NCBI GenBank assembly: GCA_947172415.1
Contig: OX359197.1
Span: 558,001 to 622,000 of the forward strand
DNA length: 64,000 nt
Origin: Chondrosia reniformis
Taxonomy: Eukaryota > Porifera > Demospongiae > Chondrillida > Chondrillidae
Direction: 5' to 3'
Part shown: positions 1 through 11,657 of the stretch, piece after piece
Numbering within the stretch: position 1 is the first letter of the stretch
Layout: every line of letters starts with the position of its first letter
Notes under the pieces: model-generated
Seen by the model: the letters and a program-made list of their open reading frames with translations, nothing else
Told to the model about the DNA's origin: nothing
The model's database searches: none
Program-made: the position numbers and the translations under genes

Positions 1-3000
1 TTCTAGTCTTTCGTCTGGACCTTCTCGATAGAATCCTAAACCCCCTCATTCAGGAGCAGATAGACGAGGTACCCATATGGAGATAGCTAGCTTCATCCGT
101 AACTAGTTGTGTTTTTACTTTTGAATGCGTATGACCTTCCTCGCCTTAGTATGATTGTGTTGCATAAGGTAGTGGTACCTTTTCTTTTCAGCTGGTGAGG
201 ATCTCTTAATTATTTTGTGATCGGCACGTGATGCTAGATCTTCTCACTGGGAACAGAATAAATATGTAATTGAATTATGTGACAGTCTGTTTATTTTTCG
301 TTGACCTTTGGTCACTTAATTGTCTTTTTTATTAGAAACCTCACAAACAACTACTGTCCTTTTATAACAACATATTTTTTATAATTTTCTTTTTTCTTTT
401 AAAATAACTTGTATTGTTATCATGTCTGTTAATCTCATTTCCTTATTTGGTATGTAGAAGGTTCAGCTATTGCCAAACAGCCAAGGAACAGAGCAGTGGG
501 TTCACGCTTCAACTGAAATATACGCCAAATTTTACTTCTTCAATCTGACAAACCCAAGTGATTTTCAAAATGGAGCCAGACCTGTTTTCAAGGAAATAGG
601 CCCCTTCGTATACAGGTACAAAGTGTGGGATCATAATGAACGTGGGAATGATGCTCCTTGAGTGTTCTGTCCCATGTTATATGTGTAATGTAATCAATCC
701 TGTCTAAAGTTGGAAAACCAAATTCCTATTATAATATGTACATGATATAATAGTTGTAACAACATTAGCAGTCAATCATTGGTCAATTTTCAAGAAAAAA
801 ATCATTGGTGTGGGCATTCGAGATTTTGGTCAGCCATCTTGTCTGGATACCAAATCTATTTTGTTTCTTAATTGTTTGGCCCCAGGGTGGAGTTTGTAGA
901 AGAAGGGATAGAGATGTTTCAAACCTAAGAGTTATTTTCAGCCATTTAGACGATATTCTCAAGAGCTTAATTGATATTGAATGGCTATTGCACTTTTATT
1001 GATTTGAATACATCTAGCAAAATTGAAGGAGAACAAATTTTACACTTTTTAGCAGCTTTTCATTTTTATGCATTTTAGGGAGAATAAGACTAAAGTTAAC
1101 ATGAAGTGGACAATGGATGAGACGGAGGTTGGTTATAATTTGGAAGAATCTTTCGTCCTTGATCTTGAAAAGTCTATGGCTGATCCGCACAATGTGGAAG
1201 TAGTGCAAGTTAACACTGTAATTGTGGTAAGTCTGTGTACAAAGGAGAGTCCATTGTTATCTAGTCTCATTCCCAGCCCACTACAGTAAAAATGGCGGCC
1301 GGAAGTGGGATGGGAATGAGACTAATTGTTATCCTCAATCTTATCAGCTGATGCCACCTCTCCTTTTATAGGCACTGCTAAATAAGATAGAAGAAATCGT
1401 GAAACATTCTATAGAAAAGGACCTGATAAGCTTGTTCCTGAAAGCAGCAGGAAGTCTGCTAGAGGAAACCTTTATAATTAAGCATAGTGTTCACGACTGG
1501 CTTTGGGGATATAATGATAAACTATTGGAGGACATAGACAAGATTGTAAAAATTTTTAATGAAATTTTCCGTACTCATATTGTGGTACCACCTTCCCTGA
1601 CAGCTCTGCAGGTATGTTTTGTGAAATCTGTAGTGTACGTATTTTGTAACCAACTTGTTCATTTTGGTAATCCCCCTAGCAAAATAACAGTCTGAACAAT
1701 TCCCAAGGTTGGAGCATTGTTAAAACGGGCAAGAATAACCTCACTCACATCGCCTGGTACACTCAGTGGAATAGTGTTACACACATTAATGGCTGGCTGG
1801 AGGATGGGGGCGTGTTCATGGGCGGGGAAGGCATAATGTTTCAGCCTGCCCTATCCCGTACAGACATTATCTATGCCTTTATAAATCAGCTATTTAGGTG
1901 AGGCGGCCATTTTGTTGTTAATGAGATTATGTTCTTGACTTTATTGTGTGGGCGGCATCAAGGGGTTTTCCCAGTGAGAAGAAAGTTACATATAACCTCG
2001 TCCTAAATTAATAGTAAATTTAGATACTGAAATTTTGGCAAATCTGTAATTGTCATTTTGTATCAATGATACACGCACTCGCCTCAGGTGCAAAGTGACA
2101 TTGTATAACTGTTGCTGTAAATCCCTTATTATTAAGCGTGCTGTTAAATTTAGCTATATTAGCGATTTGACATTTACCGCTAAAATTAGAGTTCGGTAAA
2201 TATAGTACTACTACTATACTGTATTACTGTAATTAACTAACAAAACTTCCATGCATCTTGTAAGTTGCTAATATTAAATTCCGCTATGTAGGGGTAAAAT
2301 CCAGTTTCGCTAACTTTTGGTTCCGCTTAGATAAAGGGATTTACAGTATACACTCTGCCCCTAGGCTTTTGGTGTTTACTGAGCTATCGGTGGGATATCG
2401 CACTGTATGACTATAATAAGAGGCCAAAGTGCCTCTTATTATAGTTATATAACGGTTGTGGAATATAATTTGCCTTGGTTGCCTAGCAATGGAGTGTATA
2501 TTGATACAACGACTGTCTTTTTATATTGTTTGAGAAATGTGATTTCTCTATAATTCAGGTCTGGTTACTTCACCTTTTCTGAGGATATATCCTTATATGG
2601 AATAGACTTGTTCAGGTATGTGATACCAGTGGAGGAACTGCAGAACAAGACACAGAATCCGGCCAATGCCAAGTACTACGCTAATGGTCCCTCTGGAGTG
2701 TTGAACCTTACAAGTGTATTCCCATTGAGTGAGTGATAATAGAACCACAAGTGTATTCCCATTGACTGAGTGATAATAGAACCACAAGTGTATTCCCGTT
2801 GAGTGAGTGATAATAGAACCACAAGTGAATTCCCATTGACTGAGTGATAATAGAACCACAAGTGTATTCCCGTTGAGTGAGTGATAATAGAACCACAAGT
2901 GTATTCCCATTGAGTGAATGATAACAGAACCACAAGTGAATTCCATTGAATGAGTGATAATAGAACCACAAGTGTATTCCCATATATTTGTTATCACATG

Positions 3001-4443
3001 ACGGTATCACCCTCAGATGCTCCAGTGTTCGCTTCAAAACCCAATTTTTTGGATGCGGATCCAATTTATCTTCGGAATGTTGAAGGCCTCCATCCAAATA
3101 GAACGTTGCATGACTCTCACCTGGACGTGGAACCAGTTAGTACCAGTTGTTAAGCACTTTTGTGTCCATTCAGATGACTGTTTATATAGTATGTGTGTCC
3201 ATTCAGATGACTGTTTATATAGTACATATGTGTGTCCATTCAGATGACTGTTTATATAGTACATATGTGTGTCCATTCAGAAGACTGTTCTTATAGTGTG
3301 TGTGTCCATTCAGATGACTGGTGCCGTGCTGAACGCTGCTAAGAGGATACAGCTAAATTTCTTGCTGAAAAGAGATCCAAAACTAAGGTAATTAGTAGAC
3401 ATTTTTATACAAGTCCAATCATTGTTAGCCATGTTCATATGTATATATATGACCTTATTTTTATTGATTTGTTTAGATGGAACACTCATGGTTTAATTTA
3501 GATGGTACAATATGTAGAAAAATCGTCATTTTGTAATAGCCTATAATGTGTGTCCACAATTTTGGTTCTGTAGTCCTATAGAGCATATTCAAGATGTCAT
3601 GTTCCCGGTGTTTTATGCGTGTGAAGAAGGCGGAGTCACCCCTTCACTTGCCTCACAATTTAAGAGCACCATTGATGGTCCAGTGGATATGATTCATAAA
3701 CTAGTGCTTGCAGCGGTGATTCTCTTGGGTAAGCCATTGGTAAAGTATTCAAATTGTACATACCTCATCCAAAGCTCTCACTAGGTTTAGTTCTTCAATA
3801 TAGGCCTTTACTCGAAAATAGATGTAGCATGTAAGAAAAATGGTACATGCATGAGTTTGGTGTGTCAGAATGAACATTGGTGCACTAAATCTGTTTACCC
3901 CCTTCATTTCTATTATCATCCCCCCTCCCTTCCTAAATACTCTGAAAGAAACACTGGCGGTGATTCTTAGCTAGTGTCATTGCTAGTTCCCCTCAATCAT
4001 ACTTGAACATCATTACATACTGACTCTGGATTATACACTGCCTGTCTCGTGAGGAACAAAATGTCTCCCCTTAACCACTTAAGCAGCTGTTACTTGAATG
4101 AATGTACTATGAAACACTCTACTGAATTTTATTTTTTTGTTTTTTTTGCTCACAAAATCTACTATAGGAATGTGATTATATGCATTGAAAATTATATCAT
4201 TCTCTACAAGAAGGGTTTTACCCATTTAAATGAGATGCTTTCGTAAAAGCATACAATCTTTACAACTGCAACTCCCTGTTATACATGTTGCTATGGTTAC
4301 CTTGTGTAGGTATTTTGACTGGCATGTGCTGTTTATGCACTGTGGGTGTTCCGTGTTGTGTTGTATGCAGAAGAAAGAGAAAGGGTTGCAGAAAGGGTGT
4401 TCCTTTAACGAATGCAATAAACGAGAACACTCCATTACTTTAG
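1..4443 (+). CDS. CD36/LIMP-2 family scavenger receptor, 3' part of gene
   Basis: Two-pass membrane glycoprotein of the CD36/SCARB family, which binds lipids or lysosomal enzymes. The 5' end, including the first membrane segment, lies outside the window. Exons that join in frame: up to 68, 458-615, 1079-1226, 1372-1611, 1680-1897, 2559-2713, 3017-3135, 3314-3387, 3574-3728, 4310-4443. Family hallmarks read in order are a FYFFNLTNP block, EIGPFVYR, GYFTFSEDISLYGI, and an LDVEP-MTGAVLNAAKR block that matches the family's DIEP-TG region. The last two exons encode the C-terminal membrane helix (LVLAAVILLGILTGMCC), a cysteine-rich juxtamembrane stretch, a basic tail and a terminal NTPLL. A dileucine tail is typical of LIMP-2-type lysosomal sorting, so a lysosomal location is inferred. 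Two introns (2714-3016 and 3136-3313) are largely minisatellite. The gene converges on the CBM48 gene downstream. Confidence 0.9.
1260..1324. repeat. Short inverted repeat in CD36 intron
   Basis: The sequence TAGTCTCATTCCCA near 1261 is repeated inverted as TGGGAATGAGACTA near 1311, with about 35 bases between. It lies in the intron between the exons ending at 1226 and starting at 1372. It could be a tiny foldback element or a MITE remnant. No coding function is visible. Confidence 0.6.
2115..2346. mobile_element. MITE, family 1 (CTGTAAATCCC termini), copy a
   Basis: This non-coding element of about 230 bp has terminal inverted repeats CTGTAAATCCCTTATTA / TAAAGGGATTTACAG. A second copy with the same interior lies at 52979-53229. 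TA follows the right end; the left flank is TG here, probably mutated. TA target duplications are typical of Tc1/mariner-type MITEs. It sits in the CD36 intron between exons 1680-1897 and 2559-2713. Confidence 0.85.
2407..2443. repeat. Short perfect hairpin
   Basis: ACTATAATAAGAGGC is followed almost immediately by its inverted copy GCCTCTTATTATAGT, giving a 15-bp stem with a loop of a few bases. It is intronic in the CD36 gene. Function is unknown. Confidence 0.6.
2706..2985. repeat. 37-bp minisatellite beginning at a splice donor
   Basis: About 7.5 copies of a 37-bp unit with the landmarks GTGTATTCCC, GAGTGATAATAG and AACCACAA. The first unit begins at the exon boundary at 2713, and each unit repeats the exon/intron junction context ACAA|GTGTATTCCC. 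The array therefore contains several copies of the gene's own 5' splice site. It fills most of the 2714-3016 intron. Reverse-strand reading frames across it are repeat artefacts. Confidence 0.9.
3147..3313. repeat. 35-bp minisatellite ending at a splice acceptor
   Basis: About 4.5 copies of a 35-bp unit containing GTGTCCATTCAGATGACTG and TTTATATAGTA. The last unit ends at the acceptor at 3312-3313, and the exon begins ATGACTGG. Each unit thus repeats acceptor plus first exon bases (CATTCAG|ATGACTG). The array occupies nearly all of the 3136-3313 intron. Confidence 0.9.
3776..3846 (+). repeat. Fragment of the dispersed 57.1-kb repeat
   Basis: The motifs CTCTCACTAGGTTTAG, TATAGGC, GTAGCATGTA and AAAATGGTA occur in the same order as in the repeat at 57054-57293, and in its copies at 31026, 32559 and 36771. 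Only the 3' portion is present; the hammerhead-like core is missing. It lies in the last CD36 intron. Confidence 0.6.
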
Positions 4444-5186
4444 TCATTTGTACTAGTTGCAGATTATAGCTGTAAACTTGACTATGCAAAGGTGCTACCT
4501 GTGCATGAATGCTTGTATTTTCACTGTCAATTATTGCATGTGCAACAGCATTATGAAATGTTAAGGAATCTGTGATATAGAGTTTTGCATGGTTCTGCAT
4601 CAGCGCAATACTAGTTACAAACATTAGAATGTTTCAACCCCCAGGTCATTCATTCATTGTTGAAGAAGGAACTACCAACCCAACCAAATTCTTTTGTGTA
4701 TATGACTAGTGTGTTGTTGATGTGGAGTTAAGAGAAATTGTGCCTTTATATTCCTATGACTACAAAATCTCTTGATCTGTATAATACTAAACTGGAACTA
4801 TATAGCACACAAATGTTCACAGTCACTTATATTATGAAAGAGTATACGTAGTGGAGTATTTGTTGTGAACATTGTACTGCATGGTATGTATGATTTATAT
4901 ATGGAGCACCAGTGTTCACAGTCATAGTATATACGGCTATGTATGCATTATTATTATATGCACACATTGCACTCAAATAATAATAATAACATAGCTACGT
5001 ATGTGTATGGTGTGTATATATAGTTGAAATAACGACATGCAGCATAAGTAAACAACAGATTTGGAAGGACTACGTACTTACATATAACATAATGCTTAAA
5101 AAATAGAGTGTTATAAGACTTCTTAATCCAGTTAATATGATTTAAATTATAGAGATGGTTGCCAAAAAGTGTAATTTTGAGAAATT
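4444..5186. other. Convergent intergenic region, no gene seen
   Basis: This lies between the stop of the CD36 gene (+) and the stop of the CBM48 gene (-). AT-rich sequence with simple AT runs. It probably holds both 3' UTRs. I see no reading frame with family resemblance and no clear repeat. Confidence 0.6.
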
Positions 5187-8100
5187 CTACAAAACATTGA
5201 TGAAATTATTCAAGTGTCCTTTTCCATCATCCTCAGTCTCCTAATAAGGAAGAGAATTTAACATGTGACAGTCTACCAATCATGTTAGCGTTATTCCTCA
5301 TACAGTGCATGGATTACATTAGTTATTATACATAATTATCAGGAGAGTCCTAAAGAATAGAAAATTACAATTTTGAGAATGTCCAACTTGTCCGTTTAGT
5401 GTTTACAAAGTAAAAGTACACATATGATGGCCCCTCCCACAGGAAATGTCTATGATTAGCACAGGAAATGGCTCTATATAGCAGGTATTCAATATCTCTC
5501 TATTTGGCTCAGGGCTGGTTTAATATATATTATAGGGACTTACTCTTCCTTCATCACAGGCCCACTCTCCGTCAATCACAAACTTGTAGACATACTTTCC
5601 AACTCGCAGCCTTTTTTGTAAGCGAAATACACCATCCTCACTGCAGAGAAGGAAAACACCTTTCAAATATATCCTCCTTGATATACACTCTCTCACCTCC
5701 CTTCCCCCACACACTCCCTCTCTCCCCTCCCCTCCCCCTCACTCCCTCACTCACCCTTTTCTCATGTCTTCTGGTGTCCACTCGTTAAAGCTACCAGCCA
5801 CCGCTACTATATTAGCACTACCACTCCATTCAAACAAGATGACACGATCATTAATTTCAACTTCCCCAACTTCCTGTAAATATTTAAATCACATGATGAT
5901 CACATGATAATCACTTGATAACACACACATATAAATATATATTATGTAGGCATTCAACTAAAAAGTTGACACAAAGTTAAAAGCAATTTGTTTCTTCTAA
6001 GAACTAACCTCTTTGCCAGTTTTGGGTGCAAAGTACTCCTTAATGCCTTCTGGTGCCATCTTGTCATCATCTCCTGTTTTATCAGAGGCAGATATTTTCA
6101 TGAACTGCCTGCCTCTTCCTCCACTGGACTGTCTCCCACCACTGCCTCCTGAAAAGTTACCATCATTCTCTGACTTCTATCAAATAAATATAATGAACAA
6201 CTAGTATACAGTACGTACATTATGTTTATCAAATGGTAGCCTGTAATATATTACACATATATACGTACAAGTACATAAACTTTCTAGTAGAAGTAACATT
6301 TTACAATTTGTAAAAAAGATCTCTGTAAGCATGTATAAAACATCTAAATAATATCTAATATACATACATCGCATTTTAGATTTATGAGCTAATGAATATG
6401 ATTAAGGGTGAGAATGTCATAAAATCATTAACGTAGCCGCTAAGTCCAGGAGTAGTATTATTTACATTGTATGACTGATCAAGACTTACATTTGGAGATA
6501 CTAGCTTGGCAGTGTCGTGATCGGCTTCATCTTCATCTTCATCTCCCATGTCACCCCAAGTGAAAGTGATGGATTTGTCTAAAGGCAATGACAAAATGCA
6601 CATTATGTAACTAGCAGAACTCCTATGTAAATCAGTATGTACATACATAAACATAGTATTGTACAAACTATACATTATGTAAGTATTTTATAAACTTCAC
6701 TTTACTACTTGTGGTTGAAACATCCTGCCTTTTGTATTTATCCTGTTAACCATCATCAACACATGATACAGTGGATATACAGTGGATATACAGTGGATAT
6801 ACAGTGGATATACAGTGGATATACAGTGGATATACGGTGGATATACAGTGGATATACAGTGGATATACAGCGGATATACAGTGGATATACAGTGGATATA
6901 CAGTGGGTATTACCTCCTTCAGAGGCTTCGTCTACCTCATTGTCAAAGGAGAGGAGCGCCTCCTGAGCTTCACTGTTTGGTAGACTTTCTCTCCTCATGC
7001 TGTCCCATATAGGATCATCTTTCTCCTCTTGTGTTACCTAGCAACCAAAGGGAGGGTACAGAAATTCTAATGACTTTATGTACTTGCCTAGGTAGACTTG
7101 CTCTATGAGGATGTCCATAATACCTTTGCTGATCCATTCTCTTCATTTTTCATCTTTTGAGATGAATCAGACTTTAAAGGATTGGATAAGAATAGTTTAA
7201 GTGCATAATGGAGAACCAAATTATTACAGTATTCCTGGAGGAGTGTATGGGGTAGCTAGTACAGTGTTCCTAGAGGAGTGTATGGGTAGCTAGTACAGTA
7301 TTCCTGGAGGAGTGTATGGGGTAGCTAGTACAGTGTTCCTAGAGGAGTGTATGGGTAGCTAGTACAGTATTCCTGGAGGAGTGTATGGGGTAGCTAGTAC
7401 AGTGTTCCTGGAGGAGTGTATGGGGTAGCTAGTACAGTGTTCCTGGAGGAGTGTATGGGGTAGCTAGTACAGTGTTCCTGGAGGAGTGTATGGGGTAGCT
7501 AGTACAGTGTTCCTGGAGGAGTGTATGGGTAGCTAGTACAGTGTTCCTAGAGGAGTGTATGGGGTAGCTAGTACAGTGTTCCTAGAGGAGTGTATGGGTA
7601 GCTAGTACAGTATTCCTAGAGGAGTATATGGGGTAGCTAGTACAGTGTTCCAGGAGGAGTGTATGGGGTAGCTAGTACAGTATTCCTAGAGGAGTGTATG
7701 GGGTAGCTAGTACAGTGTTCCTAGAGGAGTGTATGGGGTAGCTAGTACAGTGTTCCTGGAGGAGTGTATGGGGTAGCTAGTACAGTGTTCCTAGAGGAGT
7801 GTATGGGGTAGCTAGTACAGTGTTCCTGGAGGAGTGTATGGGGTAGCTAGTACAGTATTCCTAGAGGAGTGTATGGGGTAGCTAGTACAGTGTTCCTAGA
7901 GGAGTGTATGGGGTAGCTAGTACAGTATTCCTGGAGGAGTGTATGGGGTAGCTAGTACAGTGTTCCAGGAGGAGTGTATGTGGTAGCTAGTACAGTGTTC
8001 CTAGAGGAGTGTATGGGGTAGCTAGTACAGTGTTCCTAGAGGAGTGTATGGGGTAGCTAGTACAGTGTTCCTGGAGGAGTGTATGGGGTAGCTAGTACAG

Positions 8101-10638
8101 TGTTCCTAGAGGAGTGTATGGGGTAGCTAGTACAGTGTTCCAGGAGGAGTGTATGTGGTAGCTAGTACAGTGTTCCTGGAGGAGTGTATGGGGTAGCTAG
8201 TACAGTGTTCCTGGAGGAGTGTATGGGGTAGCTAGTACAGTATTCCTGGAGGAGTGTATGGGGTAGCTAGTACAGTATTCCTAGAGGAGTGTATGGGGTA
8301 GCTAGTACAGTATTCCTAGAGGAGTGTATGTGGTAGCTAGTACAGTATTCCTGGAGGAGTGTATGTGGTAGCTAGTACAGTATTCCTGGAGGAGTGTATG
8401 GGGTAGCTAGTACAGTATTCCTAGAGGAGTGTATGTGGTAGCTAGTACAGTATTCCTGGAGGAGTGTATGGGGTAGCTAGTACAGTGTTCCTAGAGGAGT
8501 GTATGTGGTAGCTAGTACAGTATTCCTGGAGGAGTGTATGGGGTAGCTAGTACAGTATTCCTGGAGGAGTGTATGTGGTAGCTAGTACAGTATTCCTAGA
8601 GGAGTGTATGGGGTAGCTAGTACAGTGTTCCTGGAGGAGTGTATGGGGTAGCTAGTACAGTGTTCCTGGAGGAGTGTATGTGGTAGCTAGTACAGTATTC
8701 CTGGAGGAGTGTATGGGTAGCTAGTACAGTATTCCTAGAGGAGTGTATGGGGTAGCTAGTACAGTGTTCCTAGAGGAGTGTATGGGGTAGCTAGTACAGT
8801 GTTCCTGGAGGAGTGTATGGGGTAGCTAGTACAGTGTTCCTAGAGGAGTGTATGGGGTAGCTAGTACAGTATTCCTGGAGGAGTGTATGTGGTAGCTAGT
8901 ACAGTATTCCTAGAGGAGTGTATGGGGTAGCTAGTACAGTATTCCTGGAGGAGTGTATGGGGTAGCTAGTACAGTATTCCTGGAGGAGTGTATGGGGTAG
9001 CTAGTACAGTATTCCTAGAGGAGTGTATGGGGTAGCTAGTACAGTGTTCCTAGAGGAGTGTATGGGGTAGCTAGTACAGTATTCCTAGAGGAGTGTATGG
9101 GGTAGCTAGTACAGTATTCCTGGAGGAGTGTATGTGGTAGCTAGTACAGTATTCCTAGAGGAGTGTATGGGGTAGCTAGTACAGTATTCCTAGAGGAGTA
9201 TATGTGGTAGCTAGTACAGTGTTCCTGGAGGAGTGTATGGGGTAGCTAGTACAGTGTTCCTGGAGGAGTGTATGGGGTAGCTAGTACAGTATTCCTGGAG
9301 GAGTGTATGGGGTAGCTAGTACAGTGTTCCTAGAGGAGTGTATGGGGTAGCTAGTACAGTGTTCCTAGAGGAGTGTATGGGGTAGCTAGTACAGTATTCC
9401 TAGAGGAGTGTATGGGGTAGCTAGTACAGTGTTCCTGGAGGAGTGTATGGGGTAGCTAGTACAGTATTCCTAGAGGAGTATATGTGGTAGCTAGTACAGT
9501 GTTCCTAGAGGAGTGTATGGGGTAGCTAGTACAGTGTTCCTAGAGGAGTGTATGGGGTAGCTAGTACAGTGTTCCTATAGGAGTGTATGGGGTAGCTAGT
9601 ACAGTATTCCTGGAGGAGTGTATGGGGTAGCTAGTACAGTGTTCCTAGAGTAGTGTATGGGGTAGCTAGTACAGTGTTCCTAGAGTAGTGTATGGGGTAG
9701 CTAGTACAGTGTTCCTAGAGTAGTGTATGGGGTAGCTAGTACAGTGTTCCTAGAGTAGTGTATGGGGTAGCTAGTACAGTGTTCCTATAGGAGTGTATGG
9801 GGTAGCTAGTACAGTGTTCCTATAGGAGTGTATGGGGTAGCTAGTACAGTATTCCTGGAGGAGTGTATGTGGTAGCTAGTACAGTGTTCCTAGAGGAGTG
9901 TATGGGGTAGCTAGTACAGTGTTCCTAGAGGAGTGTATGGGGTAGCTAGTACAGTATTCCTAGAGGAGTGTATGGGGTAGCTAGTACAGTGTTCCTATAG
10001 GAGTGTATGGGGTAGCTAGTACAGTGTTCCTAGAGTAGTGTATGGGGTAGCTAGTACAGTGTTCCTATAGGAGTGTATGGGGTAGCTAGTACAGTATTCC
10101 TGGAGGAGTGTATGTGGTAGCTAGTACAGTGTTCCTAGAGGAGTGTATGGGGTAGCTAGTACAGTGTTCCTAGAGGAGTGTATGGGGTAGCTAGTACAGT
10201 ATTCCTAGAGGAGTGTATGGGGTAGCTAGTACAGTATTCCTGGAGGAGTGTATGGGGTAGCTAGTACAGTGTTCCTAGAGGAGTGTATGGGTAGCTAGTA
10301 CAGTGTTCCTGGAGGAGTGTATGGGGTAGCTAGTACAGTGTTCCTAGAGGAGTGTATGGGGTAGCTAGTACAGTGTTCCTGGAGGAGTGTATGGGGTAGC
10401 TAGTACAGTGTTCCTGGAGGAGTGTATGGGGTAGCTAGTACAGTATTCCTGGAGGAGTGTATGGGGTAGCTAGTACAGTATTCCTGGAGGAGTGTATGGG
10501 GTAGCTAGTACAGTGTTCCTGGAGGAGTGACTAGTAATATAACATAATTATATAGCTATTGAGCAGTAAATGATGTTTACATACTTGTCTACGTGGTTGT
10601 TCAACAACTGCTTTCAATTTTGTTTCCTCATCGGCCTC
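5187..10638 (-). CDS. CBM48 (AMPK-beta-type glycogen-binding) protein; first exon uncertain
   Basis: Seven exons join in frame on the minus strand: 10638-10585, 7037-6914, 6578-6490, 6176-6009, 5873-5755, 5640-5544, 5240-5187, giving 233 residues plus stop. The N-terminal half is acidic (GDEDEDEADHD) with a Gly/Arg-rich patch (GGSGGRQSSGGRGRQ). The C-terminal ~85 residues form a CBM48 domain: VILFEWSG, VAVAGSFNEWTP, GKYVYKFVIDGEW, then GHLNNFINVL. This aligns with the carbohydrate-binding module of AMPK beta (SGSFNNW, YKFFVDGQW, VNNIIQV). The AMPK-beta C-terminal alpha/gamma-binding domain is absent, so this is not a canonical beta subunit. Glycogen binding is inferred. The first exon seen starts at an acceptor in phase 0 without an ATG. 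Upstream exons may be those of the cysteine-cluster gene (11658-12896). One intron holds the giant 35-bp array. Confidence 0.8.
6769..6908. repeat. 11-bp tandem repeat abutting a splice donor
   Basis: About 12 nearly perfect copies of TGGATATACAG. On the coding (minus) strand the array starts within a few bases of the donor of exon 7037-6914. All reading frames stay open across an 11-bp repeat that lacks stops, so the ORFs here are artefacts. Confidence 0.95.
7226..10529. repeat. Giant intronic minisatellite, 35-bp unit, about 94 copies
   Basis: Uninterrupted tandem array of a 34-35-bp unit with the landmarks GTAGCTAGTACAGT, TTCCTGGAGGAGTG and TATGGG. Variants include CCTAGAGG, CCTATAGG, TAGAGTAG (clustered near 9640-9770), ATTCC versus GTTCC, and TGGGG versus TGTGG. 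The length of about 3.3 kb makes up most of the intron between CBM48 exons 10638-10585 and 7037-6914. The array ends about 55 bp from the donor. Spacers are absent and units are adjacent, so it is not a CRISPR array. Confidence 0.97.
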
Positions 10639-11657
10639 CTACATAGCATGTGTTCATGTGACAGTCATGTGACAGTCATGTGTACATATTCATACAATAG
10701 TCTATGCACATGTGACAGTGTGTGTGATAGTCATGTGATAGTCATGTGACAGCATGTGCACATGGGACACAAGTACATCACCTAGTACATATATATATAC
10801 ATAAGGAAGTGTAAAAACATATGAATACACTACTAATTGTTATGGCATTGACAACACATTCAGTGACATTATCTGATTAAACAACAAATAATTTGGAATA
10901 ATTATTATTACAGTATGAAGCTGAGATGGAAGGAAGAAAGGAAGAGGGCGGCCAAGAAAGAAATGGAACGATAATTTTAAGCAATGACACATTAACGATA
11001 TATATGTAACTATACCGTCTTTTATACGTATGGCTATTATAAGGACAAACTTCTGGGAGACATTGTCCAGTTGATTGGCTGATAATTTGGACTACACTAG
11101 TATAATCACAATTGCAACAGGCCATGGGATATAATAGAGTGTCCTCAAAGCTTTGTAAATACAGTACTAGTTGTGCCAGCCTGTGAAGATGTACGTACAA
11201 GATTAAGTGGGGGAGTCCTACAAATACATTTCCTTAAGGTGGGAATCTGCCTTTTAATTACACTTTTGATTACATCATGCTGGTCTCCTAGGCAACAAGG
11301 AAACCCAATCTACATCAAATAACATTTGATTAGGGAACTGGTGAAAACATATTCCAACAGTAAAGTTTACCAGCTCCAAACGGAAATGGACTTAATAGTT
11401 GAATTAACTGTAAAAGTATTGAATGAAGGGGTAAAGTGAGATTTACATATATGTATATATAATGCAGTGGTTTTATACAATCAGTCCCTTCTGAATTATT
11501 GGTACAAAGTTTAGCAGTACTTTCTAGATTTCAGTCAACTATGTATTAAGGAATGTACACTTGGAGAAAATCCATCGAAAAGAGAAAGATTGGTAACTTC
11601 TCTGTTTTATCAATTATCCGATTTAGTCACTTGCTGAGGGTCAACAAAACATCTTAT
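10639..11657. other. Intron or intergenic sequence, no firm gene
   Basis: This lies between the first visible CBM48 exon and the terminal exon of the cysteine-cluster gene. It contains short CATGTGACAGT-type direct repeats at 10650-10760 and AT-rich runs. On the plus strand a short Lys/Arg/Glu-rich frame follows an acceptor-like site near 10917 but has no partner exon. If the upstream exons splice to 10638, this whole stretch is intron. Confidence 0.5.

Noticed and set aside
2593-3097. Reverse-strand ORFs rich in HLWFYYHSLN
   Set aside because: Artefacts of the 37-bp array lying in an intron of the CD36 gene.
5187-5873. Canonical AMPK beta subunit
   Set aside because: The CBM48 is clear, but the protein ends right after it, and the conserved C-terminal domain needed for alpha/gamma binding is absent.
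6709-7012. Several overlapping ORFs rich in DIQWIYSGYTV
   Set aside because: These are different frames of the 11-bp repeat. They continue into CBM48 coding sequence only on the antisense side.
7226-10529. CRISPR-like regular repeat array
   Set aside because: Units are adjacent with no unique spacers, sequence is eukaryotic and intronic, and no cas-like genes exist. It is a minisatellite.
10917-10977. Lys/Arg/Glu-rich short frame on plus strand after an acceptor-like site
   Set aside because: It lacks any upstream exon or conservation, and low-complexity purine-rich DNA explains the frame.
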